Source: Mycolicibacterium sp. HK-90
GTDB lineage: Bacteria; Actinomycetota; Actinomycetes; Mycobacteriales; Mycobacteriaceae
Direction: 5' to 3'
Length of the DNA: 64,000 nt
Assembly (NCBI RefSeq): GCF_030486405.1
Contig: NZ_CP129613.1
Span: forward strand, 434,001-498,000
The position numbers were made by a program, and so were the translations under genes. Positions 50,192 through 59,439 of the stretch are shown in pieces. Numbering within the stretch: position 1 is the first letter of the stretch; each line of letters opens with the position of its first letter. The notes under the pieces were generated by a model that did no database searches, was not told where the DNA came from, and saw only the letters and a list, made by a program, of their open reading frames with translations.

Positions 50192-52144
50192 GTGACGAGC
50201 ACACCGACCGCCGATCTGGATAGTGGCGTGTGGCGGCCGAGCGAAGCCGAGCGGGAGCGCAGTCGAATTCTGGCGTTTTCCAACCATGTCGGATGCGCTG
50301 ACCTCACCGCGCTGCGCGAGCGGGCCGATACCGATCCAGCGTGGTTCTGGGGCGCCGTCGCTGACTGGTTGCAGCTTGACTGGCAAAGGCAACCCGATGA
50401 GATCGTGGACCAACTCGGAGTGCCACATCGGTCCAAGTGGTTCACCGGAGGTGAGCTCAACATCGCCGATAACGCCGTGGATCGGTGGCTGCGGGCCGGC
50501 CGGGGCGCTTGCAACGCCCTGTTGTGGGAGCTCGAGGACGGTTCGCGGGGAACGTGGACATTCACCGAACTCGCAGCAGAGGTCGATCGGGTGGCCGGAG
50601 GCCTGCTCTCACTTGGCGTTGGTTTCGGTGACACGGTCGGAATCCAGCTGCCGATGGTGCGGGAGGCGGTGGTCGCCCAGCTGGCGTGCGCCAAGGTCGG
50701 TGCGATCTCGATCCCGATCTTCTCCGGATTCGGCGCCGCGGCCGTCAGTGACCGCCTGACCATCGGTGGCGCGAAAGCCCACATCATCGCCAACGGGTTC
50801 CGCCGTCGCGGCAAAACCGTTGCAGTGCCGCAAGACTTGGCCGATGCGCTGTGGCGGATCGAATCCTTGTCGACTACTGTCGTCGTCGATCTCGCCAGTG
50901 CGGGCGCCGTGCCGAACATGCCAGGAACTGTGGCGTGGGCCGACCTCGCACCAAGTGCCGGCCCAGTGGTCGCGGCACGAATACCCAGCGACCATCCGCT
51001 GTGTATAGCGTTCACTTCCGGCACCACCGGAGCCCCGAAGGGCGTGGTACTGGGTCACGCCGGTTTCGCGGTGAAGGCCGGCAGCGACGCCGCTTTCTGC
51101 TTCGACCTGGGCCCCGGTGACATCGCCACTTGGATCACCGACCCGGGTTGGATCATGAGCCCGATCATCGTCTTGGGCGGCCTCATGACCGGCAGCAGTG
51201 TCGCCATCTACGCCGGGACCCCCGATTGGCCGCACCGAGACCGGTTGTGGGACATGGTCCGAGCCCTCGGGGTGACCATGATGGGAGTGTCACCCACACT
51301 GATCCGCACCCTGATGGGCGCGGGGAGCGATCAGCCGGTCGATGTCGGACCGCTACGAGTCTTTGCCTCCAGCGGCGAAGCATGGACGCCAGATGCCTAC
51401 GACTGGTTGTTTTCTCACGTCGGACGGCAGCAGATCCCCATCATCAATTACAGCGGCGGCACCGAAGTTTCGGGTGCGATCCTGTCCAACACCACCGCCG
51501 AACCGATCCATCCCTGCGGCTTCGCCGCACCGCTGCCGGGCATGGGCGCCGATATCGTTGACGCAGAAGGCAAATCACTCGACCACGGCCTCGGCGAACT
51601 CGCTCTGCGCCACCCATCGCCAGGAATGCCACTGAGTTTCTGGGGTGACCCAGACCGCTACTACACGACGTATTGGGATCGGTGGCCGAAGGTGTGGCAC
51701 CACGGAGACTGGGTCGAGGTCGACCAGCAGAACGTTTGGTATGTGCGCGGACGCAGCGACGACACCCTCAAGATCGCCGGCAAGCGACTTGGGCCGGCCG
51801 AGGTCGAATCCGTCGTCAACGGCATCCGCCGCGTCGTCGAATCGGCCGCAATCGGCGTGCCAGATCCGCTCAAGGGTGAGGCGTTGGTGGTCTTCGCCCG
51901 GGTTCTCGAACACGATTGCGGTGACGACGCCGACCTGGCCGCCGAGATCGCGGTTGCGGTAGGCACCCGGCTGGGAAAACCGCTGGCGCCAAAGCGAGTT
52001 CACATCGTCCAGGATCTGCCGCGCACCCGCAGCGGCAAGATCCTGCGCCGGGTGATTCGTTCGGCTTACCTCGGGAACACCGCCGGTGACACCTCGGCGA
52101 TCGATGACCCGTCCGCGATCGATGTCATCCGGGACCTGAAATGA
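50192..52144 (+). CDS. Acyl-CoA synthetase (acetyl-CoA-synthetase-like, AMP-forming)
   Basis: A 650-residue adenylating enzyme. The phosphate loop is CIAFTSGTTGAPKGVVL, the A5 region YSGGTEVSG, and the A10 loop DLPRTRSGKILRRVIR contains the catalytic Lys. Its length and N-terminal domain match the Acs/PrpE group rather than fatty-acid ligases. It activates an unknown acid as the CoA ester at the start of the operon. GGAGG precedes GTG 50192. It overlaps the thiolase-like gene by ATGA. Confidence 0.88.
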   Translation: MTSTPTADLDSGVWRPSEAERERSRILAFSNHVGCADLTALRERADTDPAWFWGAVADWLQLDWQRQPDEIVDQLGVPHRSKWFTGGELNIADNAVDRWLRAGRGACNALLWELEDGSRGTWTFTELAAEVDRVAGGLLSLGVGFGDTVGIQLPMVREAVVAQLACAKVGAISIPIFSGFGAAAVSDRLTIGGAKAHIIANGFRRRGKTVAVPQDLADALWRIESLSTTVVVDLASAGAVPNMPGTVAWADLAPSAGPVVAARIPSDHPLCIAFTSGTTGAPKGVVLGHAGFAVKAGSDAAFCFDLGPGDIATWITDPGWIMSPIIVLGGLMTGSSVAIYAGTPDWPHRDRLWDMVRALGVTMMGVSPTLIRTLMGAGSDQPVDVGPLRVFASSGEAWTPDAYDWLFSHVGRQQIPIINYSGGTEVSGAILSNTTAEPIHPCGFAAPLPGMGADIVDAEGKSLDHGLGELALRHPSPGMPLSFWGDPDRYYTTYWDRWPKVWHHGDWVEVDQQNVWYVRGRSDDTLKIAGKRLGPAEVESVVNGIRRVVESAAIGVPDPLKGEALVVFARVLEHDCGDDADLAAEIAVAVGTRLGKPLAPKRVHIVQDLPRTRSGKILRRVIRSAYLGNTAGDTSAIDDPSAIDVIRDLK

Positions 52145-53304
52145 CGCGGCCAAAGAAGTGCGCCGTCGTCGGCATCGCCGAACTGCCACCACAACGCGTC
52201 ACCGCCGGGGTGACCACTCTGGAGATGATCGCAAAGGTGTCGCGCCAGGCGGTGTTCGACGCAGGTCTGCAGCCCGCGCAGATCGACGGTCTCATCTGCG
52301 GGCCGCAGGTGGGTGAGACACCCCAGCACGTGCCGGCTACCGTCGCTGAATACCTCGGCCTGCAGCCGCGCTTCGCCGACGTCGTTGATCTCGGCGGCGC
52401 GTCCGGGGCCGGGATGATCTGGCGCGCCGCGGCGGCGATCAATGCCGGAATGTGCGACACCGTGCTGTGTGTACTCGGCAACACACGTGATCCGCAGCGA
52501 GTTCCTCGCTCCCCCAACCGGAACCCGATCAGAGAATTCGATGTTCCCTACGGCGCGAGCGGCGCAAACCAGGCCTACGCCATGATCGCCCAACAACACA
52601 TGGCCCGGTTCGGCACCACTGCTGAGCAATTGGCACATGTCGCGGTAAAGGAACGACAGAACGCGCAGCTCAACCCGGATGCCGTGTTTTACGGCAAACC
52701 GATCACTGTGGACGATGTTCTGGAGTCCCCCATGGTGATGGCGCCGCTGCATCTGTTCGAAGTGGTCATGCCCTGCGGTGGCGGCGCCGCGGTCGTCGTG
52801 ACCTCCGCCGACCGAGCTGCGGCGCAACGCCATCCGCCGGTATTCCTCATGGGTGCCGGTGAAAAAGTCACCCACCGCGCATTGAGCCAGGCCCCCAGCG
52901 TGACCACGTCGCCGCTAGCGCCCGCCATCGCACATGCCTACACCGCAGCAGGGGTGGGGCCGGGCGACATCGACTTTCTGTCGATTTACGACTGCTACTC
53001 CATCGTGGTGGCGATCACCGTAGAAGATGCCGGATTCTGCGGAAAAGGCGAAGGTGGCCAGTGGGTCGCCGAACACGACTTTTCCATCCACAGTCCCCTG
53101 CCGGTGAACCCGCAGGGCGGCCAATTGGCCTGCGGGCAGGCTGATCTCGCCGGCGGAATGAGCCACCTCATCGAAGCGGTCCGCCAACTGCGGCACGACG
53201 CCGGTGACCGTCAAATCGACAACACCGGCATCGCCCTGGTCACCGGGAACGGCGCAACCATGAGCGAAGAAGTGGCGCTCATCCTGGGAGGAGCCCACGT
53301 ATGA
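52141..53304 (+). CDS. Thiolase-superfamily protein without the nucleophile Cys (Ltp2/retro-aldolase-like)
   Basis: A 387-residue protein of the SCP-x/lipid-transfer-type thiolase group. At the position of the usual Cys it reads VDLGGASGAGM (Ala), and the usual GHPxG motif is NPQGGQLACGQADLAGG, so both the nucleophile and the catalytic His are absent. YDCYSIVVAITVEDAGFCGK is a conserved loop of this subgroup. Known relatives such as Ltp2 work with a DUF35 partner as retro-aldolases. The DUF35 gene follows with an ATGA overlap. Confidence 0.82.
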   Translation: MTRPKKCAVVGIAELPPQRVTAGVTTLEMIAKVSRQAVFDAGLQPAQIDGLICGPQVGETPQHVPATVAEYLGLQPRFADVVDLGGASGAGMIWRAAAAINAGMCDTVLCVLGNTRDPQRVPRSPNRNPIREFDVPYGASGANQAYAMIAQQHMARFGTTAEQLAHVAVKERQNAQLNPDAVFYGKPITVDDVLESPMVMAPLHLFEVVMPCGGGAAVVVTSADRAAAQRHPPVFLMGAGEKVTHRALSQAPSVTTSPLAPAIAHAYTAAGVGPGDIDFLSIYDCYSIVVAITVEDAGFCGKGEGGQWVAEHDFSIHSPLPVNPQGGQLACGQADLAGGMSHLIEAVRQLRHDAGDRQIDNTGIALVTGNGATMSEEVALILGGAHV

Positions 53305-53735
53305 CCGACACCCTGCCCACGAAAGCGCTTGCGAAACCGGGCCCCACCACTACACCTCTCACCGAGACATACTGGCACCACGCCGAGCAGGGCCTGCTGT
53401 ACCTGCAGCAGTGCGGACAGTGCGGCCGACACCAGCACTATCCGGGCCCGATGTGCCGGTCATGCTGGTCAGAAGAGATGACCTGGGTGGCAGCGGCTGG
53501 CACCGGATCCATATGGACATTCACCATCGCCGCCATCCCAGGTCACCCGGCATGGCGCAGTGAAACGCCCTACGTTTTGGCGCTCGTCGAACTCGACGAA
53601 GGCCCTCGACTGATGACCAACATCGTCGGCTGCCCGCCCGATCAGGTCCACGTCGGCCAGCGGGTCCAATTGTGCTCCGGCCCTGCCGAACCGCGAAATC
53701 CTCCCCTTCAATTCCAGCCCCAACACCATCTCTGA
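53301..53735 (+). CDS. DUF35/OB-fold acyl-CoA-binding partner of the thiolase-like protein
   Basis: A 144-residue protein with a zinc-ribbon-like start LQQCGQCGRHQHYPGPMCRS (two CxxC pairs, the second ending SCW) followed by an OB fold (GSIWTFTIAAIP, YVLALVELDEGPRLMTNIVG). Such ChsH2-type proteins bind acyl-CoA and complete the active site of Ltp2-like aldolases. It overlaps the thiolase-like gene by ATGA, as expected for a stable heterocomplex. Confidence 0.88.
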   Translation: MTDTLPTKALAKPGPTTTPLTETYWHHAEQGLLYLQQCGQCGRHQHYPGPMCRSCWSEEMTWVAAAGTGSIWTFTIAAIPGHPAWRSETPYVLALVELDEGPRLMTNIVGCPPDQVHVGQRVQLCSGPAEPRNPPLQFQPQHHL

Positions 53736-53753
53736 CACGATGAACGGACTGCC

Positions 53754-55157
53754 ATGACTGTCAACGTCGACATCTCACACAGCAGCGAGCTGACCCGGCG
53801 ACGCGCTCGTCTCGGGAGCTTCGTCGGGACCACCATCGAGTGGTACGACTTCTACCTTTACGGCACGGCTGCGGCGCTGGTGTTTCCTGAATTGTTCTTC
53901 CCGTCGTACTCCGCGCTCACCGGTACCTTGCTGGCGCTACTCACCTACTCGGCCGGCTTCATCGCCCGGCCGCTCGGCGGCATCATCATGGGCCACTACG
54001 GCGACCGCATCGGCCGCAAGGCCATGCTGGTCACCTCACTGATGGTGATGGGCGTCGCGACCACTTTGATCGGTGTGCTGCCGACTTACGCCGTCGCCGG
54101 CGTGTGGGCCCCGATTCTGCTCCTGATGATGCGCATCGTCCAAGGCTTCGGTGTCGGCGGTGAGTGGGGCGGTGCGGTGCTGGTCGCCGTCGAACACGCG
54201 CCACCCACGCGCCGCGGACTTTTCGGCGCCTGGCCACAGGCAGGGGTTCCCGCCGGTCTGTTGCTAGCCAACGGCATCTTCATGACCCTGACACTCGCGT
54301 TGTCCGAGGAAGCGTTCATGGCCTGGGGCTGGCGCGTCGGCTTCCTGGGTTCCGCGGTGCTGATCGCAGTCGGCCTGCTGATTCGCCTGCGCATGGAGGA
54401 AACCCCGGATTTCGAGAAAGCCAAGCAAGACGGCAACATCGCGAAGTTCCCCATCGTCACGGTGTTCAAGACGCAATGGAAGCAGGTTCTGCTGGCCGTC
54501 GGCATCAAGGTCTCGCAGAACGCTATCTTCTACGTCATCACCGTTTTCGCCCTCACCTATGTGACGACGGTGCTCGACCTTCCCCGTTCGGTCGCTCTCA
54601 TCGGAGTTCTGGCGGCGTCAGCGGTAAGCCTGTTCACCTTGCTGATCTCGGGCTGGTTGTCCGACGAATACGGCAGGCGGCGGGTCTATCTGGTCGGCGC
54701 CGTGCTGTCCGGCCTGTTCGCATTCCCGTTCTTCTACCTGATGGACACGAAAGCCTCGCTGCTGATCTGCGCGGCGATCGTCATAGGGCTGGTGTTCCAC
54801 GACCTCATGTACGGGCCGCAGGCGGCGTTCATGTCCGAGCTGTTCGAGCCTGAATTACGTTACACCGGAGCATCAGTGGGTTATCAGCTGGCCTCGCTGC
54901 TGGCAGGCGGGTTGTCCCCGGTGCTGGCGGTGATGTTGCTGGGCCTGGCCAACAACCGTCCGTGGCCGGTGGCGCTGTACATGATCGGTCTGAGCGTGAT
55001 CACCATCGTGGCCACGTACTTCTCACCCGAGACGCACCGAGGCAACCGTACCGTCGGCGCGCCTGGAACAGCCGACCCGGTCCCTGCTGACGATCCCACA
55101 CCGCAGGACATGAAGGCGGCGCCGAAGCCCGTCACAGCCCTGACACGCCACCCTTGA
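53754..55157 (+). CDS. MFS transporter, MHS type
   Basis: A 467-residue permease with 12 membrane segments, including GSFVGTTIEWYDFYLYG (the MHS first-helix signature) and GDRIGRKAML in the cytoplasmic loop. The C-terminal tail (about 40 residues) is polar and Pro-rich. It likely imports the carboxylic acid used by the acyl-CoA synthetase. It lies 18 bp after the DUF35 gene and overlaps the next permease by TTGA. Confidence 0.88.
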   Translation: MTVNVDISHSSELTRRRARLGSFVGTTIEWYDFYLYGTAAALVFPELFFPSYSALTGTLLALLTYSAGFIARPLGGIIMGHYGDRIGRKAMLVTSLMVMGVATTLIGVLPTYAVAGVWAPILLLMMRIVQGFGVGGEWGGAVLVAVEHAPPTRRGLFGAWPQAGVPAGLLLANGIFMTLTLALSEEAFMAWGWRVGFLGSAVLIAVGLLIRLRMEETPDFEKAKQDGNIAKFPIVTVFKTQWKQVLLAVGIKVSQNAIFYVITVFALTYVTTVLDLPRSVALIGVLAASAVSLFTLLISGWLSDEYGRRRVYLVGAVLSGLFAFPFFYLMDTKASLLICAAIVIGLVFHDLMYGPQAAFMSELFEPELRYTGASVGYQLASLLAGGLSPVLAVMLLGLANNRPWPVALYMIGLSVITIVATYFSPETHRGNRTVGAPGTADPVPADDPTPQDMKAAPKPVTALTRHP

Positions 55158-56443
55158 AACGCGTCGCCCCTATGCATCTAGGACACGCGATTGCCCAACG
55201 CGCCCTGATCGCGTTGGTGCAGGTGCTGAGTCTGTCGGTCTGGTTCTCGGTCACCGCCGTGGCTCCCACTCTCACCCAGCAGTGGGGCATCAGCTCGACG
55301 GCTGCGGTGTGGCTGACCGCCTCCGTGCAGATCGGATTCGTCTTGGGCGCAGTCGGTTCCACGGCCCTCAACCTCGCGGACCGGATCGCCCCGCAGGTGC
55401 TGCTGGCGGTCAGCGCCGGTGGGTCGGCGACGTGCACCGCCGCAGTCGCGGTGTTGGCCGACGGCCTGGTGGTCGCGGTGTCGCTGCGGGCCCTGACCGG
55501 TTTCTTCCTGGCCGGTGTCTATCCGGTGGGCATGAAGCTGATGGCATCGTGGTCGGCACCGGACAACCGCGGCGTCGCCTTCGGAGTCCTGATCGGTGCG
55601 CTCACACTGGGTTCGGCACTACCCCATCTGATCGGCGGCCTCGGGCCGTTGCCGTGGCGGACCGTGCTGCTCACCGCTGCCGCATTGTCGGTTCTGGCCG
55701 CCCTGCTGGCGACGTTCCTGATCCGGACCGGCCCCCACCTCGTCCGTCGCCGCGCTGCCCCGAACCCCCGGTACGCGATCCGGATGTTCACCGAACGCGG
55801 CCCCCGCCTGGCCAACCTCGGCTACTTCGGGCACATGTGGGAGCTCTACGCGCTGTGGACTTGGTTGGCGACGTTCGTGATGCTGGGTCGACAAGAACGT
55901 GGCGAAGTTGCCTCCGTCTCAACGGGAATGGTGGCGTTCCTGTCGATCGGTGCGGCCGGCGTCGTCGGTTGCCTGGTCGGCGGATGGGCCTCGGACCGGT
56001 TCGGACGCTCGCCTGCCGCGGTTGCCGCGCTCGCAGTCAGCGGTGCCTGCTGTTTGGCATCACCACTGTTTTTCACCGCCCCCTTCCCCGTGCTGATCGT
56101 CTTCCTGCTGGTGTGGGGTGCCGCCGTCATCGCCGACTCCGGTGTCTTCTCGACCTCGCTCAGCGAAACCGCCGACAGCCGCTACGTCGGCACGGCGCTG
56201 ACCGCGCAGACCGCCCTCGGGTTCCTGCTCACCGTCGTCACCATTCAACTCGTCCCCATCGTCGCTCAACTTGTCGGCTGGCAGTTCGCATTTCTGCTGC
56301 TGGCCCCAGGTCCCGCGGTCGGAGCGATCGCAATGTATGCGCTTCGTGCGCGCACCACTACAAAGGAGGATCCCCATGTCCAACCCCACTCGTACCGTTC
56401 CCCAGGTCGGGCAGTCTGCGGAAATGTCCCGCACGGTCGGTGA
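55154..56443 (+). CDS. MFS transporter, second permease of the operon
   Basis: A 429-residue protein with about 12 membrane segments; SLSVWFSVTAVAPTLTQQWG in helix 1 and GWASDRFGRSPAA in the middle loop fit a drug:H+/sugar-type MFS family rather than the MHS group. The start is TTG 55154 (overlapping the preceding stop) or ATG 55172. The last 23 codons run over the start of the MaoC gene, a 68-nt overlap, and the end reads as non-membrane residues, so the tail may be unusual or the frame shifted. Confidence 0.78.
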   Translation: MKRVAPMHLGHAIAQRALIALVQVLSLSVWFSVTAVAPTLTQQWGISSTAAVWLTASVQIGFVLGAVGSTALNLADRIAPQVLLAVSAGGSATCTAAVAVLADGLVVAVSLRALTGFFLAGVYPVGMKLMASWSAPDNRGVAFGVLIGALTLGSALPHLIGGLGPLPWRTVLLTAAALSVLAALLATFLIRTGPHLVRRRAAPNPRYAIRMFTERGPRLANLGYFGHMWELYALWTWLATFVMLGRQERGEVASVSTGMVAFLSIGAAGVVGCLVGGWASDRFGRSPAAVAALAVSGACCLASPLFFTAPFPVLIVFLLVWGAAVIADSGVFSTSLSETADSRYVGTALTAQTALGFLLTVVTIQLVPIVAQLVGWQFAFLLLAPGPAVGAIAMYALRARTTTKEDPHVQPHSYRSPGRAVCGNVPHGR

Positions 56444-56807
56444 CAACGACATCGCGCTGTTCACCGACATCAGTGGTGACCGCAACCCGCTGCATTACGA
56501 CGAGCAGGCCGCTCGTGCGTCCCGGTTCGGTGAGATCGTCGTGCAGGGCGGAGTTACCAGTGCCATCCTGAATGCCGTTGTCGCTGAAGAACTCCCTGGG
56601 CCCGGCACCGTGTTCCTCAACGTCAACTGGGCGTTCAAGGCGCCCGTGCGGCCCGGTGACGTCATCACGGGCCGCGTCGAGGTGACCGCTGCCCGCAGTG
56701 ATAAGCCAATCACCGAACTCAAGACCACCGTCACCCGTGGCGATGGCACTGTGGTGCTCGACGGCACCGCGGTCTGCTACACGATGGACCTGGGTGGGCC
56801 CGCATGA
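56376..56807 (+). CDS. MaoC-family (R)-specific enoyl-CoA hydratase
   Basis: A 143-residue hot-dog-fold protein. The active site DISGDRNPLHYDEQAA has the Asp and His of the (R)-hydratase motif. Single-domain MaoC proteins hydrate enoyl-CoAs, often as dimers. AAGGAGGATCCCC precedes ATG 56376, a strong ribosome site that lies inside the permease gene. It overlaps the thiolase gene by ATGA. Its product would be a 3-hydroxyacyl-CoA for the retro-aldolase or the thiolase. Confidence 0.9.
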   Translation: MSNPTRTVPQVGQSAEMSRTVGDNDIALFTDISGDRNPLHYDEQAARASRFGEIVVQGGVTSAILNAVVAEELPGPGTVFLNVNWAFKAPVRPGDVITGRVEVTAARSDKPITELKTTVTRGDGTVVLDGTAVCYTMDLGGPA

Positions 56808-57964
56808 CCTCGAACAACGACGCGGTCCTCGTTGGCGCCGTCCGCACCCACGTCGCGAAATTCGGTGGTGCGTTCGCTGATCTGAGCGCCGTCGATCTCG
56901 GTGCCGCCGCCATCGGCGCCGCGCTGGAGCGGGTCGGCGGGCAGCTGGTTCCCGAGCAGATCTTCATGGGCAATGTCGTGCAGGCCGGTAACGGCCAGAA
57001 CCCGGCGCGGTTGGCCGCGATCCGCGCGGGTTTGCCCACGACGATCCCCGGCGTGACCTTCAACGATGTCTGTTTGGCGTCGATGACCGCCACCGGCGTG
57101 GCCGCATCGTTGATCCGTGCCGGCGAGCTCGGTTCAGCGCTGGTGGGTGGGTTCGAGTCAATGACCGGCGCTCCGCACGCCATTGCGATGCGTACGGCCA
57201 AGCGTGTCGGCCATGTGCCGGCAGTGGACCTTCTGGTCAACGACGGCCTGTGGTGCTCGATCAGCGATTCGGGCATGGGCCAGATCTCCGACCGTGCCAA
57301 CGCTGACCTGGACATCAGCCGTGCCGATCAGGACCAGTTCGCCAGTGAGAGCCACCGGCGCGCGGCTCAGGCGACAGAAGCGGGGCGTTTCAAACACGAG
57401 GCGACCGCACTGACGGAAGTCCTCGATGCTGACGAAGGTATCCGGGCAGGCACCGGGACCGACGCGCTCGCGCGGCTACGGCCGGCGTTCACCGACGACG
57501 GCACCATCACCGCCGGGAACGCCTCGCAGATGTCGGATGCCGCGGCCGCCGGCTTGGTCGTCGGTCGCGGCCACGCCGCTCGACTGGGGTTGACGCCAAT
57601 GGTGGCGATCGCCGGGCGAGCGGTGGTGGCAGGACCGGACGTTTCGCTGCACCTCAAACCTGCCGCGGCCGCGCGCGTGCTGCTCGACCGGCACGGGTTG
57701 AGCGTCGCCGACATCGGCCTTTGGGAAATCAACGAAGCGTTCGCCGGCGTCGTGCTCGCCTCCGCTCGCGATCTGCACGTCGATCTCGAGCGGGTCAACG
57801 TCAACGGCGGGGCGATCGCACTGGGGCACCCGCTGGGCGCCTCCGGATTCCGGATGCTGCTCAGCCTCGCCTGCGAGATGAGGTTGCGTGACGTCGAATT
57901 CGGTGTCGCCGCCATCTGCGGAGGCGGCGGTCAGGGCCAGGCGATGCTCCTGCGGGCGGTGTGA
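56804..57964 (+). CDS. Thiolase (acetyl-CoA acetyltransferase)
   Basis: A 386-residue classical thiolase: nucleophile Cys in FNDVCLASMTATG (Cys90), His in NGGAIALGHPLGASGF and the second Cys in AAICGGGGQGQA. It cleaves 3-ketoacyl-CoA with CoA. Unlike the protein at 52141 it has all catalytic residues, so the operon contains one true thiolase and one Cys-less homologue. It overlaps the PucR gene by GTGA. Confidence 0.9.
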   Translation: MTSNNDAVLVGAVRTHVAKFGGAFADLSAVDLGAAAIGAALERVGGQLVPEQIFMGNVVQAGNGQNPARLAAIRAGLPTTIPGVTFNDVCLASMTATGVAASLIRAGELGSALVGGFESMTGAPHAIAMRTAKRVGHVPAVDLLVNDGLWCSISDSGMGQISDRANADLDISRADQDQFASESHRRAAQATEAGRFKHEATALTEVLDADEGIRAGTGTDALARLRPAFTDDGTITAGNASQMSDAAAAGLVVGRGHAARLGLTPMVAIAGRAVVAGPDVSLHLKPAAAARVLLDRHGLSVADIGLWEINEAFAGVVLASARDLHVDLERVNVNGGAIALGHPLGASGFRMLLSLACEMRLRDVEFGVAAICGGGGQGQAMLLRAV

Positions 57965-59310
57965 AACCGTACCGCCCAGTGCCGGAAGTTCTACTATTCG
58001 ACGATGAGCATCCCCGCTTCGATATGAGTGCGGCTCGCCGCGATTCCGCACGACCGGTGTCGATCGCACCGTTGGTCGACTATCTGCGTGGTCAGTCGTC
58101 ACAGATCGGCGATCTCCTCGCGCAACGCTACCGCGAGGAGATCGTCGAATACCGTTCGCTGCCAGAGGGGTTCATCGATCAGGACGTCGCGCCTACAGCG
58201 GCGAACAACCTCGAGACCATGTTGCAGGCACTCACCGACGACAGTGCCGACCCAGATAACAACCGATTCGACGTGTTCCGCGACAGCGCGGTCCGCAGGT
58301 TCCACCAAGGCGTGCCGATGCAGGCACTTCTGCACGCCTACCGGTTGTGGGGACACACAGTGTGGGAACAGGTGCTCAAAGCGCCCCGCGCAACCCCGGA
58401 GGCACGCCTCGCTGCCGCCGGCAAAATTATGCAACACGTCGATGTCGTCTCCACCGTCGTCGCTCAGGCCTATCTCGAAGAATCCTCTGGGGTCATCCAG
58501 GACCGCGAGATCCTCCGCCGCGATCTACTCGAAGCGTTGATCGCCGGCACCGCTGCCCAGCGGATCGAGCGGCTCTCCGGCAAATTCGGCCTCGTGGCCG
58601 ACGCCAAACACGCAGTGGTGATCATGCGGCACCGGCGGTTGGGCTACGCCGAACCGTCCTCGCTGCGGGAGAGCCTCCGCACCGTACGCGCACATTTACA
58701 CCCGGACGCCGGCCAATCCGTCCTCACCGGTGTCCGCGATGAGGAGATCGTGGCTATTTACCCGGTCCAGGCACGGGACCACCTGGATACCCTGCGTCAG
58801 CAGGCCAATGCAATGGCCCGCGAGTCTCCCGACTACCATGTCGGCGTCAGCCGCAGCCACCTAGGATTGGCCAGCATCCCGACGGCTTACCTGGAAGCCC
58901 AGAACGCCGTGCAGACCGCGGCAGCCGGCAACGAGTCGCGGGCCTACATCTATTCCGACGCGCTCTTGGACCGCATTGTGCGAGAGTGCACCCTGCGCAA
59001 CACCCTCATCGAGGACACCCTGACACCCCTGCAGCAGTACGACACCGAACATGACAGCAATCTGGTCGCCACGCTGCGGGCGTACATCGCCTCGGCGTTC
59101 AACCTCACCCGTGCATCTGCTTCGCTTGTCGTACAACCGAACACAGTGCGTTACCGCCTTCACCGCATCGCTGAGCTGACGGGACACGACCCCTTCAGCG
59201 CAGAAGACGTCATTCTGCTCTCTTTGGGCCTTCGTGCCACTGATCAGGACGCGGGTGGCGAGACAATATCGGGCGGGGCCACGTGGTACCTCGATGGTCC
59301 TCGAAAGTAG
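57961..59310 (+). CDS. PucR/CdaR-family transcriptional regulator
   Basis: A 449-residue protein. The first 190 residues resemble the RsbRD/PucR N-terminal helical sensor (LVDYLRGQSSQIGDLLAQRY). The C-terminal PucR helix-turn-helix reads ASAFNLTRASASLVVQPNTV and then RYRLHRIAELTG, near residues 380-420. Such proteins are mostly activators of catabolic genes. It ends the operon (GTGA overlap with the thiolase), which suggests control of its own operon. Confidence 0.87.
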   Translation: MKPYRPVPEVLLFDDEHPRFDMSAARRDSARPVSIAPLVDYLRGQSSQIGDLLAQRYREEIVEYRSLPEGFIDQDVAPTAANNLETMLQALTDDSADPDNNRFDVFRDSAVRRFHQGVPMQALLHAYRLWGHTVWEQVLKAPRATPEARLAAAGKIMQHVDVVSTVVAQAYLEESSGVIQDREILRRDLLEALIAGTAAQRIERLSGKFGLVADAKHAVVIMRHRRLGYAEPSSLRESLRTVRAHLHPDAGQSVLTGVRDEEIVAIYPVQARDHLDTLRQQANAMARESPDYHVGVSRSHLGLASIPTAYLEAQNAVQTAAAGNESRAYIYSDALLDRIVRECTLRNTLIEDTLTPLQQYDTEHDSNLVATLRAYIASAFNLTRASASLVVQPNTVRYRLHRIAELTGHDPFSAEDVILLSLGLRATDQDAGGETISGGATWYLDGPRK

Positions 59311-59408
59311 TGGTGATCACCTACGTTCTGGAACGCCGGTGGCGTGAAACGCCGGACGGCGACGGGCGGTGAAAGTTCCTAATGAAATGACTCTAACTTT
59401 TATCTTGA

Positions 59409-59423
59409 TAGTCACTCTCACTA
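59409..59423. promoter_or_regulatory. Shared dyad element, promoter of the SDR-GMC operon
   Basis: TAGTCACTCTCACTA lies 16 bp before GTG 59440 and matches the element at 62645 (AGTGA-CTC-TCACT). The flank ACTTTTATCTTGA is also similar to the other promoter. It overlaps a TTGATA -35-like sequence. Confidence 0.62.
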
Positions 59424-59439
59424 TGGGTACCTTCGGGCA

